Positions 27,428-36,272 of a stretch of DNA of 64,000 bases are shown here, piece after piece. This DNA comes from Acinetobacter piscicola (lineage in GTDB: Bacteria; Pseudomonadota; Gammaproteobacteria; Pseudomonadales; Moraxellaceae): positions 2,852,001 through 2,916,000 of the forward strand of contig NZ_CP048659.1 of NCBI RefSeq assembly GCF_015218165.1. Direction: 5' to 3'. The translations under genes and the position numbers were made by a program. Position 1 is the first letter of the stretch, and each line of letters starts with the position of its first letter. The notes under the pieces are model-generated. The model searched no databases. It was not told the origin of the DNA and saw only the letters and a program-made list of their open reading frames with translations.

Positions 27428-30400
27428 TTAACTACTCTTTTTAATTGCTTCGAGTTCTGAGAGCATTGACTCAAGATCTTTTCCTGTTGATGGATTTCCG
27501 TAAACAGCAGCTGACTTATTGCCTGCTGCAATTTCATATTTCACTGTTTTACTTGGCTCGCTCAAATTTGCAACATTGGAGTTTGGTACATAGTTTTGGT
27601 ACTTCTCCAGGGCTTCTTTGACAAAATAAGTGTTAGAAATCCCACCACCACCGCCTGCAAATGCACCAATTGGATCATACCCATTTTTAGCAAGCCATGT
27701 TGTAGATGCACTCTTGTATCCATCCATTGGATTTTTAGAACTATTGTAAATGCCTTGGGCAATTTGCTTCGCTTTCTTTGAGTCATACCCCATTGCTTCG
27801 AGTTCTGCTGCAATTTCTTGAGCATTATACGCCATACGGGTTTTTGAACCTTTAACACCTCTATTGGCTGTGCTTTTTGCATCAAGTGCTTTTGCCCACG
27901 CTTCGGTTGTTGATAATGCCTCTTCACGTGCTGTGGCACCAAGGTCACGAAAACCTTGTTGCGCACCATGAGCTGCATCACGGACACGGTGCATGGAGTG
28001 TTCCATTTGAGTTCCAGCATCCACTGTAACTTTCCCCGCCTCGTTTACTGAAGAAGATAATCCAACAGATGCAAGCTTTGCTTCATACCAAGCGATTTTT
28101 GCAGCATCACCTGAAGCATAAATTTTATCCGCCATGTTAATGAGTGCTTCTCTTACTTGTTCTGTTGATGCAGTGCCTGACTGCTGCATTACATTAAAAG
28201 CATTCATTTGTGCGGATGCCATTTTGCTTGCTTCAGCACTCGAAGTCACACCAAGCAATTTGTAGGCTTTTTCGATTTCAGAGATATTTTCAGGTATCTT
28301 TCCATTTACTTGGTCAAGATACTCCATTCCCATTTGAACTTGTTTCGCTGAAAACACACCTTGTTCTTCAAACTCCACTAATTTTGCTTTTGCAGCATCA
28401 ATTTCAGCTTGGTTTTTTGCCTGCTCAACCCATTTTTGCCAACCTTGGTAAATCATATCAGTGGCTTGCTGACCTGTAGCGCCCATTTCTCCTAAGCCAA
28501 CAACAACAGTATCAAGGCTCTCCTCTGATTTATTAAACTCCTCTGAAACCAAATTTAAAGCTTGACTAACATCCAGTCCTAGTGCTTTAGCAGCTCCCGA
28601 AAAAGTCTGACTTCTCTTAATAGCAGCCTTGCCCTGTTCATCATACTCAACCACTAAGCCTTGCGATGTAAATTGCAACTCTTGTTCTTTCGTGATGATG
28701 CCATTTGTTGAGTCAATAATTTGCTGAGCAAGCGTGATTTTTTCTTTGGTAATTTCCTCTTTCTTGCGTAATGTATCTAAATCACTTTGAGAAACAAGTT
28801 GATCAGCTTGGGTTTGTGATGCCGTAAGTTGATCAATCTGCAACATTGCTTGTGAATACGCTTCAAAGTTGCCATCTTTTTTCGCTTGTGCTGCAACTTG
28901 TGATAAACGAACCTGTTCATCTGAGTAATTTTTTTGCATTGCAAAAGAAGATGCATCTATCTGCTGAATCTCATCATTTGACTGCTGGTGTTGATCTAAA
29001 CGCTGTTGATTTGCTTGTGTCTGAGCGTTACTTAAAGCATCCAAATCTAACTTTGCTTGACTGTATGCTTCAAAATTACCCGACTTCAATGCTGCATTCG
29101 CCACATCATTCAAACGCACTTTTTCAGATGCTATAAATGCTTCATTTTGAACGATTGCATTGCCAGTTTCTTGTGTTGCAACCACTCGACCCTGTTCAAG
29201 CTCCTTTTCTTTCACGGATAAAGCTTCCAGCTTTGCCATACGATCAGCATTGGCTTTGGTATTATCTTCATGCACAGACAACTCTAGCTTGCCTTGTTCA
29301 TCAATCTTAGCAATGATGCCTGATCTTAATAACTCCTCTTTTGTTAGGTCATCCAATTTACCTTTATTTAACTGCATTGAGGCTTCTGCTAACTCTTGAG
29401 CAGACTTCAAGCGATCTTTATCACGCTGCGCACTCGCTTGATTGTTCTTATCCTCAAAATCATCAATCTCTTTGATTTTTGAAATAATCTCACGAGCTAG
29501 TTCATCGTTACCTGCTTTTCTCGCCTCGATGAGTTGTTTATCTAACTCAGCTTTCTTGGTTGCATTATCTACAAGCTGTTGATCTGCTTTTGCTTCTGCA
29601 TCAAGTATGTCTTGTAATGCCTTTTTGCTGCTCTCAACCTTTTTTTGGTTCGCTTGCTCTGCATTAAGGACACTATTATCTAGGGCTTTTTGAGTGTCAG
29701 ACTCAAAGTTCAAAGCATCTTCTTTGGCTTTTGCGTAATATTTATCACGCTGCTCTGTTAATACTTTATAGTCATTATCTAATTTTGCTCGAACATCACC
29801 CCATGTAAACATTTTAATGTAATACGTAGCTGCTGCTGCAACATCGTAATAAGCACCTATTAAAAGACTAACTCCAATTCCTATCGTTTTCGTTCCATCT
29901 GACAAAGCGCCTATAGCAACCGCTAAGCCATTAATAAGAACAGCTAAGCCATTAACTTTTTCAGATGTTCCATCAATTGCACCACCCCAGTTAAATAAAA
30001 CATCTAATCCGGTGAAAAACACGTCATTGATTGTGTCGCCAACTTCTGTAAGTGTTGAAATTAATGTCTTTAATGCATCATAAGCTGTAATAACAGCATT
30101 TTTTACAGCTTCAATCGTGGATGGGTCAGTCTTATCTAGTCGATCACTAAAATAGGCGGCAACTTGAGCAGCGTCATTAAACAAGACTTTTAAAACATCT
30201 AAGTTTTCACTCAGCGCAAGTAATGTGCTAACAATTCCCTTACTTGCTGCATTTGTTGAGTCAATTTCACCAATAAGCATTGTGAAATTTGTTTTCAGGT
30301 TTGTTAATGCACCGCCAATCGTGGTCGGGATTTTCTTGTATTCTTCATTAATGACATCAGACTGTTCTTTAAGCGCCTTAATTACAACTTCAGCAGTTAA

Positions 30401-31729
30401 CTGACCTTCACCTGCCATTTCACGCAATTCGCCTTTGGTGACATTCAAGCTATCAGCTAATGCTGTAGTTAAACGTGGCGCTTGCTCCATCATAGAGTTA
30501 AATTCTTCGCCACGAAGAACACCTGATTGAAGTCCTTGAATTAACTGGGTAATTGCCGCCTCAGCTGATGCTGCACTACCACCACTGATTTGAATCGACT
30601 GATTGATTGCTTCAGTAATTTGTAGTGCTTGCTTTTGAGTAACACCTAAGTCTTTACCCGCTTGATTAATACGTGCGTATAAGTTGGCTGTAGCTTCAAG
30701 GCTTGAAGTTGTGCGAGTTGCAACCTGTCTCACACCCTCAAGTGCTTCGTGCAATTCTTTACTATCATTAGAAACAAGGTTTACTTGCGCTGAAATATTT
30801 TGAAAGTTATCAGCAATCTGCGCCAGTTCATGTACACCAAAACCGATACCAAGTGCAGCCATTGCACCTTGCAATACATTAATGCTACGACTAACCTTAC
30901 CCAGTGCTGAATCTGACCGCTCAGCACCCTGCTCCAACTCTCTTGTGCCACGACCTGCGGCATTTTCAAAACCACGTAACGATGTTGTCGCTTGATCAAT
31001 ACCTGTTTCAAGCTCACGAACTCGTTGTCGCGCCTGTTCAATGTCTTGTGGTGATGCATTAGTGGCAGCGAGGCGATTGACTTCTAAGCGTGCGCTTTCA
31101 AGTTGTTGCTCATATAGTTGTAATTGTTGTGTTGCATTTCGTGCAAGTTGTTCTAATTGCTCTCTTGTATGTGTTGCGCTTCGACCATTTTGATCAATGC
31201 TATTGCGCACATCATCTAAGTTTGTGACAAGTCGGGAAATTTGTTGCTGAAATTGTGTAGGTACAGGTGAAGTTTCTGATGCTGCACGGGCTGCATCTTG
31301 GTATGCATCCACAGCAGTGCGTGTTTGATCAATGCTGCGTTCTAATTGACGAACTCGATCTTGAGCATTTTGAATATCATGTGGTGTGGCATTTGTAGCA
31401 GACAAGCGGTTTAATTCTAAGCGTGCCTCTTGTAACTCACCTTGCATTCGGTTAATTGCTTGCTGACCGTACTCACCCATCTGCTGAATATTTTCAGAGC
31501 TGACCTCTGATGCATCTGAAAGTCGATTTAGTTCTAAGCGTGCATTATCAAAACTTTGAACAAGCATGCTGACTTCGTTCGACATTTGCATCGACTGACG
31601 TAAACGATCTGCTTCTAGTTTAATGCGATCAAACATTTGCTTGGCAGCATCAGAGCTTCTTTCTAAATTTTGAGTGAGGTTATTTGTGTCTGCATTAAGT
31701 ATTAATTTAAATGTAAGATCTCTAGCCAT
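27428..31729 (-). CDS. Tail tape measure protein
   Basis: At 1433 residues the largest gene. Residues about 1-280 are coiled coil with a duplicated unit (ARLELNRLSATNATPHDIQ and ARLEVNRLAATNASPQDIE). A TMP N-terminal domain follows (about 290-490: ARINQAGKDLGVTQKQALQI, GVLRGEEFNSMMEQAPRLTT). Hydrophobic segments at about 590-640 and further coiled coil with another duplicated unit (GNFEAYSQAKLDLDAL and GNFEAYSQAMLQIDQL) complete it. It sets tail length; 1433 residues would predict a tail of roughly 200 nm by the usual 1.5 angstrom per residue rule. Confidence 0.92.
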   Translation of the reverse strand: MARDLTFKLILNADTNNLTQNLERSSDAAKQMFDRIKLEADRLRQSMQMSNEVSMLVQSFDNARLELNRLSDASEVSSENIQQMGEYGQQAINRMQGELQEARLELNRLSATNATPHDIQNAQDRVRQLERSIDQTRTAVDAYQDAARAASETSPVPTQFQQQISRLVTNLDDVRNSIDQNGRSATHTREQLEQLARNATQQLQLYEQQLESARLEVNRLAATNASPQDIEQARQRVRELETGIDQATTSLRGFENAAGRGTRELEQGAERSDSALGKVSRSINVLQGAMAALGIGFGVHELAQIADNFQNISAQVNLVSNDSKELHEALEGVRQVATRTTSSLEATANLYARINQAGKDLGVTQKQALQITEAINQSIQISGGSAASAEAAITQLIQGLQSGVLRGEEFNSMMEQAPRLTTALADSLNVTKGELREMAGEGQLTAEVVIKALKEQSDVINEEYKKIPTTIGGALTNLKTNFTMLIGEIDSTNAASKGIVSTLLALSENLDVLKVLFNDAAQVAAYFSDRLDKTDPSTIEAVKNAVITAYDALKTLISTLTEVGDTINDVFFTGLDVLFNWGGAIDGTSEKVNGLAVLINGLAVAIGALSDGTKTIGIGVSLLIGAYYDVAAAATYYIKMFTWGDVRAKLDNDYKVLTEQRDKYYAKAKEDALNFESDTQKALDNSVLNAEQANQKKVESSKKALQDILDAEAKADQQLVDNATKKAELDKQLIEARKAGNDELAREIISKIKEIDDFEDKNNQASAQRDKDRLKSAQELAEASMQLNKGKLDDLTKEELLRSGIIAKIDEQGKLELSVHEDNTKANADRMAKLEALSVKEKELEQGRVVATQETGNAIVQNEAFIASEKVRLNDVANAALKSGNFEAYSQAKLDLDALSNAQTQANQQRLDQHQQSNDEIQQIDASSFAMQKNYSDEQVRLSQVAAQAKKDGNFEAYSQAMLQIDQLTASQTQADQLVSQSDLDTLRKKEEITKEKITLAQQIIDSTNGIITKEQELQFTSQGLVVEYDEQGKAAIKRSQTFSGAAKALGLDVSQALNLVSEEFNKSEESLDTVVVGLGEMGATGQQATDMIYQGWQKWVEQAKNQAEIDAAKAKLVEFEEQGVFSAKQVQMGMEYLDQVNGKIPENISEIEKAYKLLGVTSSAEASKMASAQMNAFNVMQQSGTASTEQVREALINMADKIYASGDAAKIAWYEAKLASVGLSSSVNEAGKVTVDAGTQMEHSMHRVRDAAHGAQQGFRDLGATAREEALSTTEAWAKALDAKSTANRGVKGSKTRMAYNAQEIAAELEAMGYDSKKAKQIAQGIYNSSKNPMDGYKSASTTWLAKNGYDPIGAFAGGGGGISNTYFVKEALEKYQNYVPNSNVANLSEPSKTVKYEIAAGNKSAAVYGNPSTGKDLESMLSELEAIKKSS

Positions 31730-31757
31730 CTATTTATCTCGACTTTTATATAGGCAA

Positions 31758-31791
31758 TAAAAAAACCCCAAGCAAAAAAGCTCAGGGTTTA
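31758..31791 (-). terminator. Intrinsic terminator before the tape-measure gene
   Basis: On the - strand AAACCCTGAGC pairs imperfectly with GCTTGGGGTTT around a T-rich loop, then seven T. It lies 29 bp upstream of the tape-measure start. Confidence 0.7.
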
Positions 31792-31812
31792 GAAAAAGGT
31801 TAAATTCAGGTG

Positions 31813-31838
31813 TTAAAAAAGCACCCTAGGGTGCTTTT
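31813..31838 (-). terminator. Intrinsic terminator after the PH-domain gene
   Basis: AAAAGCACCC (31817-31826) is perfectly complementary to GGGTGCTTTT (31829-31838) with a 2-nt loop core. It lies immediately downstream of the 31842 stop. Confidence 0.85.
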
Positions 31839-31841
31839 AAT

Positions 31842-32303
31842 TTAAGATATTTTCTTTTCTTGATCATCAAGTTCGTCTAGGAAGCTGTTCACTTGCTGTC
31901 TAAATTCCATTGGGCGTGCAATATATGGGATGGGAGCGTGTGATCCGCCAATCCCCTTAACTGCAATTGAACCAAAATTTAATATACGCCCCAATACCCC
32001 TTGATCAACACCAAGACTCTCAATACGATTAACTTTTAATTCAATAGTATTTCGTCGCACCAAACCCGATTTTGCAATAATACGTCTACTAGTTAGTGCT
32101 AACTCTGTTGTAACAACATGAATTACTGCAATAGCAATAAAAATAATACCCAATAGGAAAAAGATTACATTTTTTGATGGTAAAGCCATTAAAACAAACA
32201 AACCACCAAACAATAAATACCAAAATTGAGATAACCATGTTACCTGCGCCTTAACAATGATTTTCTCATCTCTTGCTAAGTTTTCCTCAATATAATTTCC
32301 CAT
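31842..32303 (-). CDS. PH-domain membrane protein (YdbT/bPH2-like), putative moron
   Basis: A 153-residue protein. Two adjacent transmembrane helices (about 28-45 and 48-66, including FFLLGIIFIAIAVIHVVTT) are followed by a bacterial PH-like domain with LTSRRIIAKSGLVRRNTIEL and VDQGVLGRILNFGSIAVKG. The same layout is common in cellular proteins of unknown role. Here it is inserted between tail-chaperone and tape-measure genes and closed by its own terminator, which suggests a lysogenic-conversion or exclusion gene. Confidence 0.8.
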   Translation of the reverse strand: MGNYIEENLARDEKIIVKAQVTWLSQFWYLLFGGLFVLMALPSKNVIFFLLGIIFIAIAVIHVVTTELALTSRRIIAKSGLVRRNTIELKVNRIESLGVDQGVLGRILNFGSIAVKGIGGSHAPIPYIARPMEFRQQVNSFLDELDDQEKKIS

Positions 32304-32393
32304 ATTCTTCTACTTAAGTGTCCAAAGTCAAAACATACTACTAAGTGTTTAATTTTTTATCAATGACTTGAAAAGCCTTAATAAAACTCATAA

Positions 32394-32675
32394 TCACCGC
32401 ACCCATTCAATTTTATAAACACTGCCATTTACAATGGTGACAATATAATTTTCATTATCGACTTTATAACTCAAATCAGTAGCAGCATGAGACCACCCTG
32501 CACGATCTCTCAACACGTAGTGGTTAACACTGTTAGGTTTACCTAACTTCTGATAAACAGAATCTTTAGAGCTTCCGATTTCAACAAAATCATTCGATGT
32601 GCGAATAGAGCGAACTTCTGTCGCAGCAGCCAATGTAGAAACGCACAATAAACATGCTAAAAATAACTTTTTCAT
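32394..32675 (-). CDS. Secreted small protein, OmlA/DUF2845-like
   Basis: The ATG at 32675 gives a 93-residue precursor with a clear signal peptide (MKKLFLACLLCVSTLAAATE). The mature part has the pattern 'VEIGSSKDSVYQKLGKP', like the small beta/alpha domain of SmpA/OmlA and DUF2845 proteins, and ends in VYKIEWVR. It is probably periplasmic. With the PH-domain gene and the small membrane gene at 33332 it forms a group of envelope proteins inserted in the tail module. Confidence 0.72.
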   Translation of the reverse strand: MKKLFLACLLCVSTLAAATEVRSIRTSNDFVEIGSSKDSVYQKLGKPNSVNHYVLRDRAGWSHAATDLSYKVDNENYIVTIVNGSVYKIEWVR

Positions 32676-32734
32676 AAATACCCCCATATTCTTAAACAAG
32701 AGTATCTAAAAGTTAATTTTTGAGCAATGCGCAT

Positions 32735-33310
32735 TTAGTCTTTATTGACTTCACTTGTATAATTGCTAAAACATTTTTTATCAGCATGATAAGCAACACG
32801 CATTGTAGTACTTTGACTTAAAATATAGTTTTTCTCATGACGTTGAGCTGCTTTTAAATATTCTAAAAATGCACCAAAGCTATAATTCAGAATATCTTTA
32901 TGTTTATGTCCTTTGCTGATCAATGTTTGGAATGAATCAAACCAAGTAGTTTTATCTTTTTCGGCTTTTTTATCCTTTGATTTTTTAGCATCTTCTTGAT
33001 CAAAAAATGCTTTATTCACATTGATTACATCTTTAAATAATTCAATAAATCTATCAGCATCATTTTGAATCATTTCATCAATTTGCGCACCTGTTGAATC
33101 TGTTACAAGTAAGCACATCGATATTGCTTTAAACTTATTTGTTTTAATTGCAGCTTCAATGCTTTCATCTGAATAATTTCGCTTAAGTGCAATCCGAATA
33201 GGTTCGGCAATCGAAGCCCAGCTTTCCAATTCTCTGACTTTAAACTGTCTAATTTCCTGACCGTATTGGTTGATATGTACATCATTATTTGCAAGAAAAA
33301 AATCATTCAT
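32735..33310 (-). CDS. Putative tail assembly chaperone
   Basis: A 191-residue acidic helical protein located between the major tail protein and the tape measure, where siphoviruses encode their tail assembly chaperone. The C-terminal part (SFQTLISKGHKHKDILNYSF, then FLEYLKAAQRHEKN) resembles chaperone C-terminal halves. A run of A around position 33300 is near the start, but I see no clear frameshift site joining a second chaperone form. The assignment is mainly positional. Confidence 0.55.
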   Translation of the reverse strand: MNDFFLANNDVHINQYGQEIRQFKVRELESWASIAEPIRIALKRNYSDESIEAAIKTNKFKAISMCLLVTDSTGAQIDEMIQNDADRFIELFKDVINVNKAFFDQEDAKKSKDKKAEKDKTTWFDSFQTLISKGHKHKDILNYSFGAFLEYLKAAQRHEKNYILSQSTTMRVAYHADKKCFSNYTSEVNKD

Positions 33311-33331
33311 TAATTCTACTCACTATTTTAA

Positions 33332-33505
33332 CTACATTCCTAGATAATGTGATGTAGCTTTTAAAATGAAATTTACAATCATGATAAAAGCTACAATAAA
33401 TGCAATATTCCAAAATATTTTTACAAAACTTTCGGGGTTTAAGTTCATAGCTTCCATAGTTGCTCCTAGAAACTTCACTAAAAATTTGGTATTCTTTTCT
33501 GACAT
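33332..33505 (-). CDS. Small membrane protein (57 aa)
   Basis: The ATG at 33505 (MSEKNTKFLVKFLGATMEAM) gives 57 residues with one transmembrane helix (IFWNIAFIVAFIMIVNFILK). Starts further upstream would run through the terminator of the major tail gene. Function unknown; likely an envelope-acting moron. Confidence 0.6.
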   Translation of the reverse strand: MSEKNTKFLVKFLGATMEAMNLNPESFVKIFWNIAFIVAFIMIVNFILKATSHYLGM

Positions 33506-33544
33506 GTAAAATCTTTTCCTCTTGTTCTTGCTCTGTTCAACGGA

Positions 33545-33580
33545 AAACAAAAAACCCAAGATTCTCAGTCTTGGGTTTTT
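33545..33580 (-). terminator. Intrinsic terminator after the major tail gene
   Basis: AAAACCCAAG (33551-33560) pairs with CTTGGGTTTT (33570-33579), with T tracts on both sides. Confidence 0.85.
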
Positions 33581-33638
33581 GCTTTTTAAGAGCACAAAAA
33601 AAGACGCTAAATGCGCCATAGTTTGTGCCTATAATTTT

Positions 33639-34376
33639 TTATGCTGCTGGAATATTTACAACATGCCCATACAAGCCAAGTGTTGGATCCGAGCCTTTTT
33701 CAGTATGTGAAAGCGCCTGCCCTGAAATTTCATACTGACCTAATTCTTCATGAATTAATGGGAATGTTGTTTCAGGTGACTTTTTGGTACGCCACAAACT
33801 AACAGCCATATAGCTACCAGTGGCTGTGTTAATACCCTTGAAGAATAACTCATATTCTTTACCAAAATCACTTGCAATCGTGGTATTGCTTACCACCCCT
33901 GTGGTGTAACTTGCTGTCAAGGGCTCTACGATTGCTTCGTGAAAAATCACAGTTCCAAAGACTGCATCAAGCGTGTATTTTTCCTTAGCTACAGGTGTAG
34001 CGCCTGCATTAAAAGTCACATCAGTTAATGCATAACCATTAAGTTTAATTTCTTGCCCAACTTTCACAGTTCCCAGCGCCTGATCTGCAACAGTCTTGCT
34101 TGCTACTTCGGTTTTCATGCCTGATAAAATGTATTGCAAGTTAGCTTCGTCAACTTCTTCAAGCTGACCTTTAAAGTTCACGCCTGTAGTTTTTGTCAAC
34201 ACAAAGTCAGTTGTACGTTGTCCAGAAGTACTTTCCTGATGTTCCACTTGATCTGTAGTAATTTCAAGCTCAAATTCAGGAACGTTACCAATGTGGCGCA
34301 TTGCACCTGCAACACCGTTTACGATTTCAGATAAATAAAATTTACCTTGCAATGAAATATAGTTCTTCTTAGCCAT
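33639..34376 (-). CDS. Major tail tube protein
   Basis: A 245-residue protein beginning MAKKNYISLQGKFYLSEIVN. The pattern of a tube subunit is visible: FELEITTDQVEHQESTSGQR, GVNFKGQLEEVDEANLQYIL, and a C-terminal half with KEYELFFKGINTATGSYMAV. It occupies the usual place between tail-completion genes and chaperone, and its start overlaps the small gene before it by 8 nt. It is expected to be the most abundant tail protein. Confidence 0.85.
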   Translation of the reverse strand: MAKKNYISLQGKFYLSEIVNGVAGAMRHIGNVPEFELEITTDQVEHQESTSGQRTTDFVLTKTTGVNFKGQLEEVDEANLQYILSGMKTEVASKTVADQALGTVKVGQEIKLNGYALTDVTFNAGATPVAKEKYTLDAVFGTVIFHEAIVEPLTASYTTGVVSNTTIASDFGKEYELFFKGINTATGSYMAVSLWRTKKSPETTFPLIHEELGQYEISGQALSHTEKGSDPTLGLYGHVVNIPAA

Positions 34377-34542
34377 TTGCTTTATTTACCTCTTTAGCGA
34401 GTTTTACCGTTGCAGATGATTTCACTTCTTCAATGACTTTATCTGCTACTAATTTTTTAATCTGTTCATTTGACAGACCGCCAACCGTATCGCCCTCTTC
34501 AAAGCGACCAACAGGTTTTAATGCTTTATATTGCTTATCCAT
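34369..34542 (-). CDS. Small head-tail region protein (57 aa)
   Basis: Starts ATG at 34542 (MDKQYKALKPVGRFEEGDTV) and ends in ATGGCTAA, so its stop overlaps the start of the major tail gene. The motif 'GGLSNEQIKKLVADKVIEEV' recalls the other small gene at 35985 (GLSDERIQALLVSGAIAEP), which suggests a shared short fold typical of Mu-like head-region proteins. It is easily missed because of its size. Confidence 0.7.
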   Translation of the reverse strand: MDKQYKALKPVGRFEEGDTVGGLSNEQIKKLVADKVIEEVKSSATVKLAKEVNKANG

Positions 34543-34550
34543 AATTTTCC

Positions 34551-34982
34551 TTAAACAATAACTTTAGATTCAAAAACAAGCGTGATATATACACATGTTG
34601 CTGAATAATCTTCTTCAATGGCAATTAAATTCAGAGGTCGAATGCTTGACTTGGGTTGCCAACCTGACAATAGTTTCAGTACTTTCATTGTGAGTTGACC
34701 AACACTCTCAAGCACTGCAGAACCATCTAATAATTGCGATGCAGCATGGCGCTCACTAACTGTGACTTCCCATTGTTGGACCAACATATTTGCCGATGAC
34801 TTACCTGCATCATCAGTTTTACGCACCCGACGATAGTAAACTTGGGCGTTAGGAGTCACTTGAGATAACTCTGTCACCTGTGCTGAATTCGCAGGTGTAT
34901 AGATCTTTTTAAAATCAACAATTTCAGCTAATTTCTCAGCAATTTCACTGCGCACAGCAAAAAAGTTACTTTCTTCTGTCAT
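34551..34982 (-). CDS. Tail completion / terminator protein
   Basis: A 143-residue protein directly before the tail tube genes and overlapping the virion-morphogenesis gene by 17 nt. Features such as VYYRRVRKTDDAGKSSANML and QWEVTVSERHAASQLLDGSA, then a C-terminal beta hairpin (YSATCVYITLVFESKVIV), fit gp37/DUF1834-like tail terminators that cap the tail before joining to the head. The family call is tentative. Confidence 0.7.
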   Translation of the reverse strand: MTEESNFFAVRSEIAEKLAEIVDFKKIYTPANSAQVTELSQVTPNAQVYYRRVRKTDDAGKSSANMLVQQWEVTVSERHAASQLLDGSAVLESVGQLTMKVLKLLSGWQPKSSIRPLNLIAIEEDYSATCVYITLVFESKVIV

Positions 34983-35523
34983 TTATTAAATGCTCCTGAA
35001 TTATGCCCAACACCTCAAGTTCATCACTCTCGGTTAGACCTAGCCATGGTCGACGTGGCATATTAACTTTGTATGCTTTACCCATGACCTCTTGCATAAA
35101 GTTAGAACGCGCTTTGCTGACAAACTTATTGCCTACTAAGCCTGTACGCTGATCTTGTCTAAAGTACATACGGCGCATACGTGCAGCATAGTGAATCTCA
35201 CCACCAAAATGGTGGATTGCTCCATATTCAACATTGGTCCCGATTTCAACGCCATTTGCTGTGACATTGTGAGTAATAGAATTTATTAAGCGTGATGTAT
35301 TACGTAAAGTTGTTCCACCTTGTCGCTTTACTCGTCCTGATACACGCCATTTACCCTCAAGACCCTCACCTTTCATCCATCTGCTACGAATATTGCTGAC
35401 AATCGAATAACCGATCGCATCGAATAGTTCAGGCTTTTGTTGATCAAAAGTTGTTAAACGCGCTAAGGCTTGCATTAAAGCAGATTCAGCATCCGCATCA
35501 ATCGTTATACCAATACCTGACAT
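34966..35523 (-). CDS. Mu gpG-like virion morphogenesis protein
   Basis: The start at 35523 (MSGIGITIDADAESALMQAL) gives 185 residues. The segments NIRSRWMKGEGLEGKWRVSG, TLRNTSRLINSITHN and EIGTNVEYGAIHHFGGEI are hallmarks of the phage virion morphogenesis family (Mu gpG, P2 gpS), which acts in tail completion and head-tail joining. An ATG at 35529 is an alternative start. Confidence 0.88.
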   Translation of the reverse strand: MSGIGITIDADAESALMQALARLTTFDQQKPELFDAIGYSIVSNIRSRWMKGEGLEGKWRVSGRVKRQGGTTLRNTSRLINSITHNVTANGVEIGTNVEYGAIHHFGGEIHYAARMRRMYFRQDQRTGLVGNKFVSKARSNFMQEVMGKAYKVNMPRRPWLGLTESDELEVLGIIQEHLINDRRK

Positions 35524-35530
35524 ATACACC

Positions 35531-35971
35531 TCACTTAATGCTTGGCATCATTCCTAGTACATCATCACCAAAAATACCACCACGATAAGTACTGCCGATT
35601 GGCATTGTTGTTGGCGAGTTCACAGGTCTTTCTTCAGTCACTTCATTTTGGGCATTGAGAATGTTCAGGACAGCCTTTCCATCGGCAACACGTTTCAAGA
35701 AGTCGATTTCAGCTTTATAGCGGTTTTCAACCTCTTCAGTCGGGCGTTGGAAATAAAGTCGGTAACGCGCAATATTGCACGCTATTCGCTTCAAAGTACT
35801 TGGCGTTTGGGGTAAAGGGAGTTTGTAACGCACAGCAATATAGCTATCAATTTCTTCTGATGCATCTTGCAAAGCTTCTTCAAAGGAATTACTTGCTGTT
35901 TGCATTATTTCTAATTGCTGCATTTCCCCTTCCCCGAAACGTGTTTCTAAATCATTTCGGGTGGCGTACAT
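35531..35971 (-). CDS. Mu gp36-like head-tail connector (DUF1320)
   Basis: A 146-residue protein beginning MYATRNDLETRFGEGEMQQL, with DASEEIDSYIAVRYKLPLPQ and CNIARYRLYFQRPTEEVENR. This is the classic DUF1320 pattern of the neck adaptor following the capsid genes. It lies two bases before the gpG-like gene. Confidence 0.9.
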   Translation of the reverse strand: MYATRNDLETRFGEGEMQQLEIMQTASNSFEEALQDASEEIDSYIAVRYKLPLPQTPSTLKRIACNIARYRLYFQRPTEEVENRYKAEIDFLKRVADGKAVLNILNAQNEVTEERPVNSPTTMPIGSTYRGGIFGDDVLGMMPSIK

Positions 35972-35984
35972 AGATCACCTATTT

Positions 35985-36263
35985 TTAAGATGCTGCTGTC
36001 TTTTTAATTTCAGCAGCAAGTTTCTTTTCAGATGCAGCAAGCGACTTTTCAAGCTCTGTCACTTTGGCTTTTAAGTCAGCATTTTCAGCAGTCAAACTCG
36101 CTAACTGAGCTGCTGTACCGTCATCCTTTTCAAGTTCTGGCTCTTTCGGTTCTGCGATAGCACCAGATACTAAAAGGGCTTGAATGCGTTCATCACTCAA
36201 GCCCTTAATTTCATCACCCGGCATAAAATGCCCGATGGATTGTTGCGCAATATACTTTGGCAT
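35985..36263 (-). CDS. Small head protein with coiled-coil C-terminus (92 aa)
   Basis: Begins MPKYIAQQSIGHFMPGDEIK, followed by GLSDERIQALLVSGAIAEP. The C-terminal half is a charged coiled coil (ELEKSLAASEKKLAAEIKK). Similar small genes follow the capsid gene in Mu-like clusters. It may assist capsid or neck assembly; the exact function is unknown. Confidence 0.7.
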   Translation of the reverse strand: MPKYIAQQSIGHFMPGDEIKGLSDERIQALLVSGAIAEPKEPELEKDDGTAAQLASLTAENADLKAKVTELEKSLAASEKKLAAEIKKTAAS

Positions 36264-36272
36264 TTTTACCCC

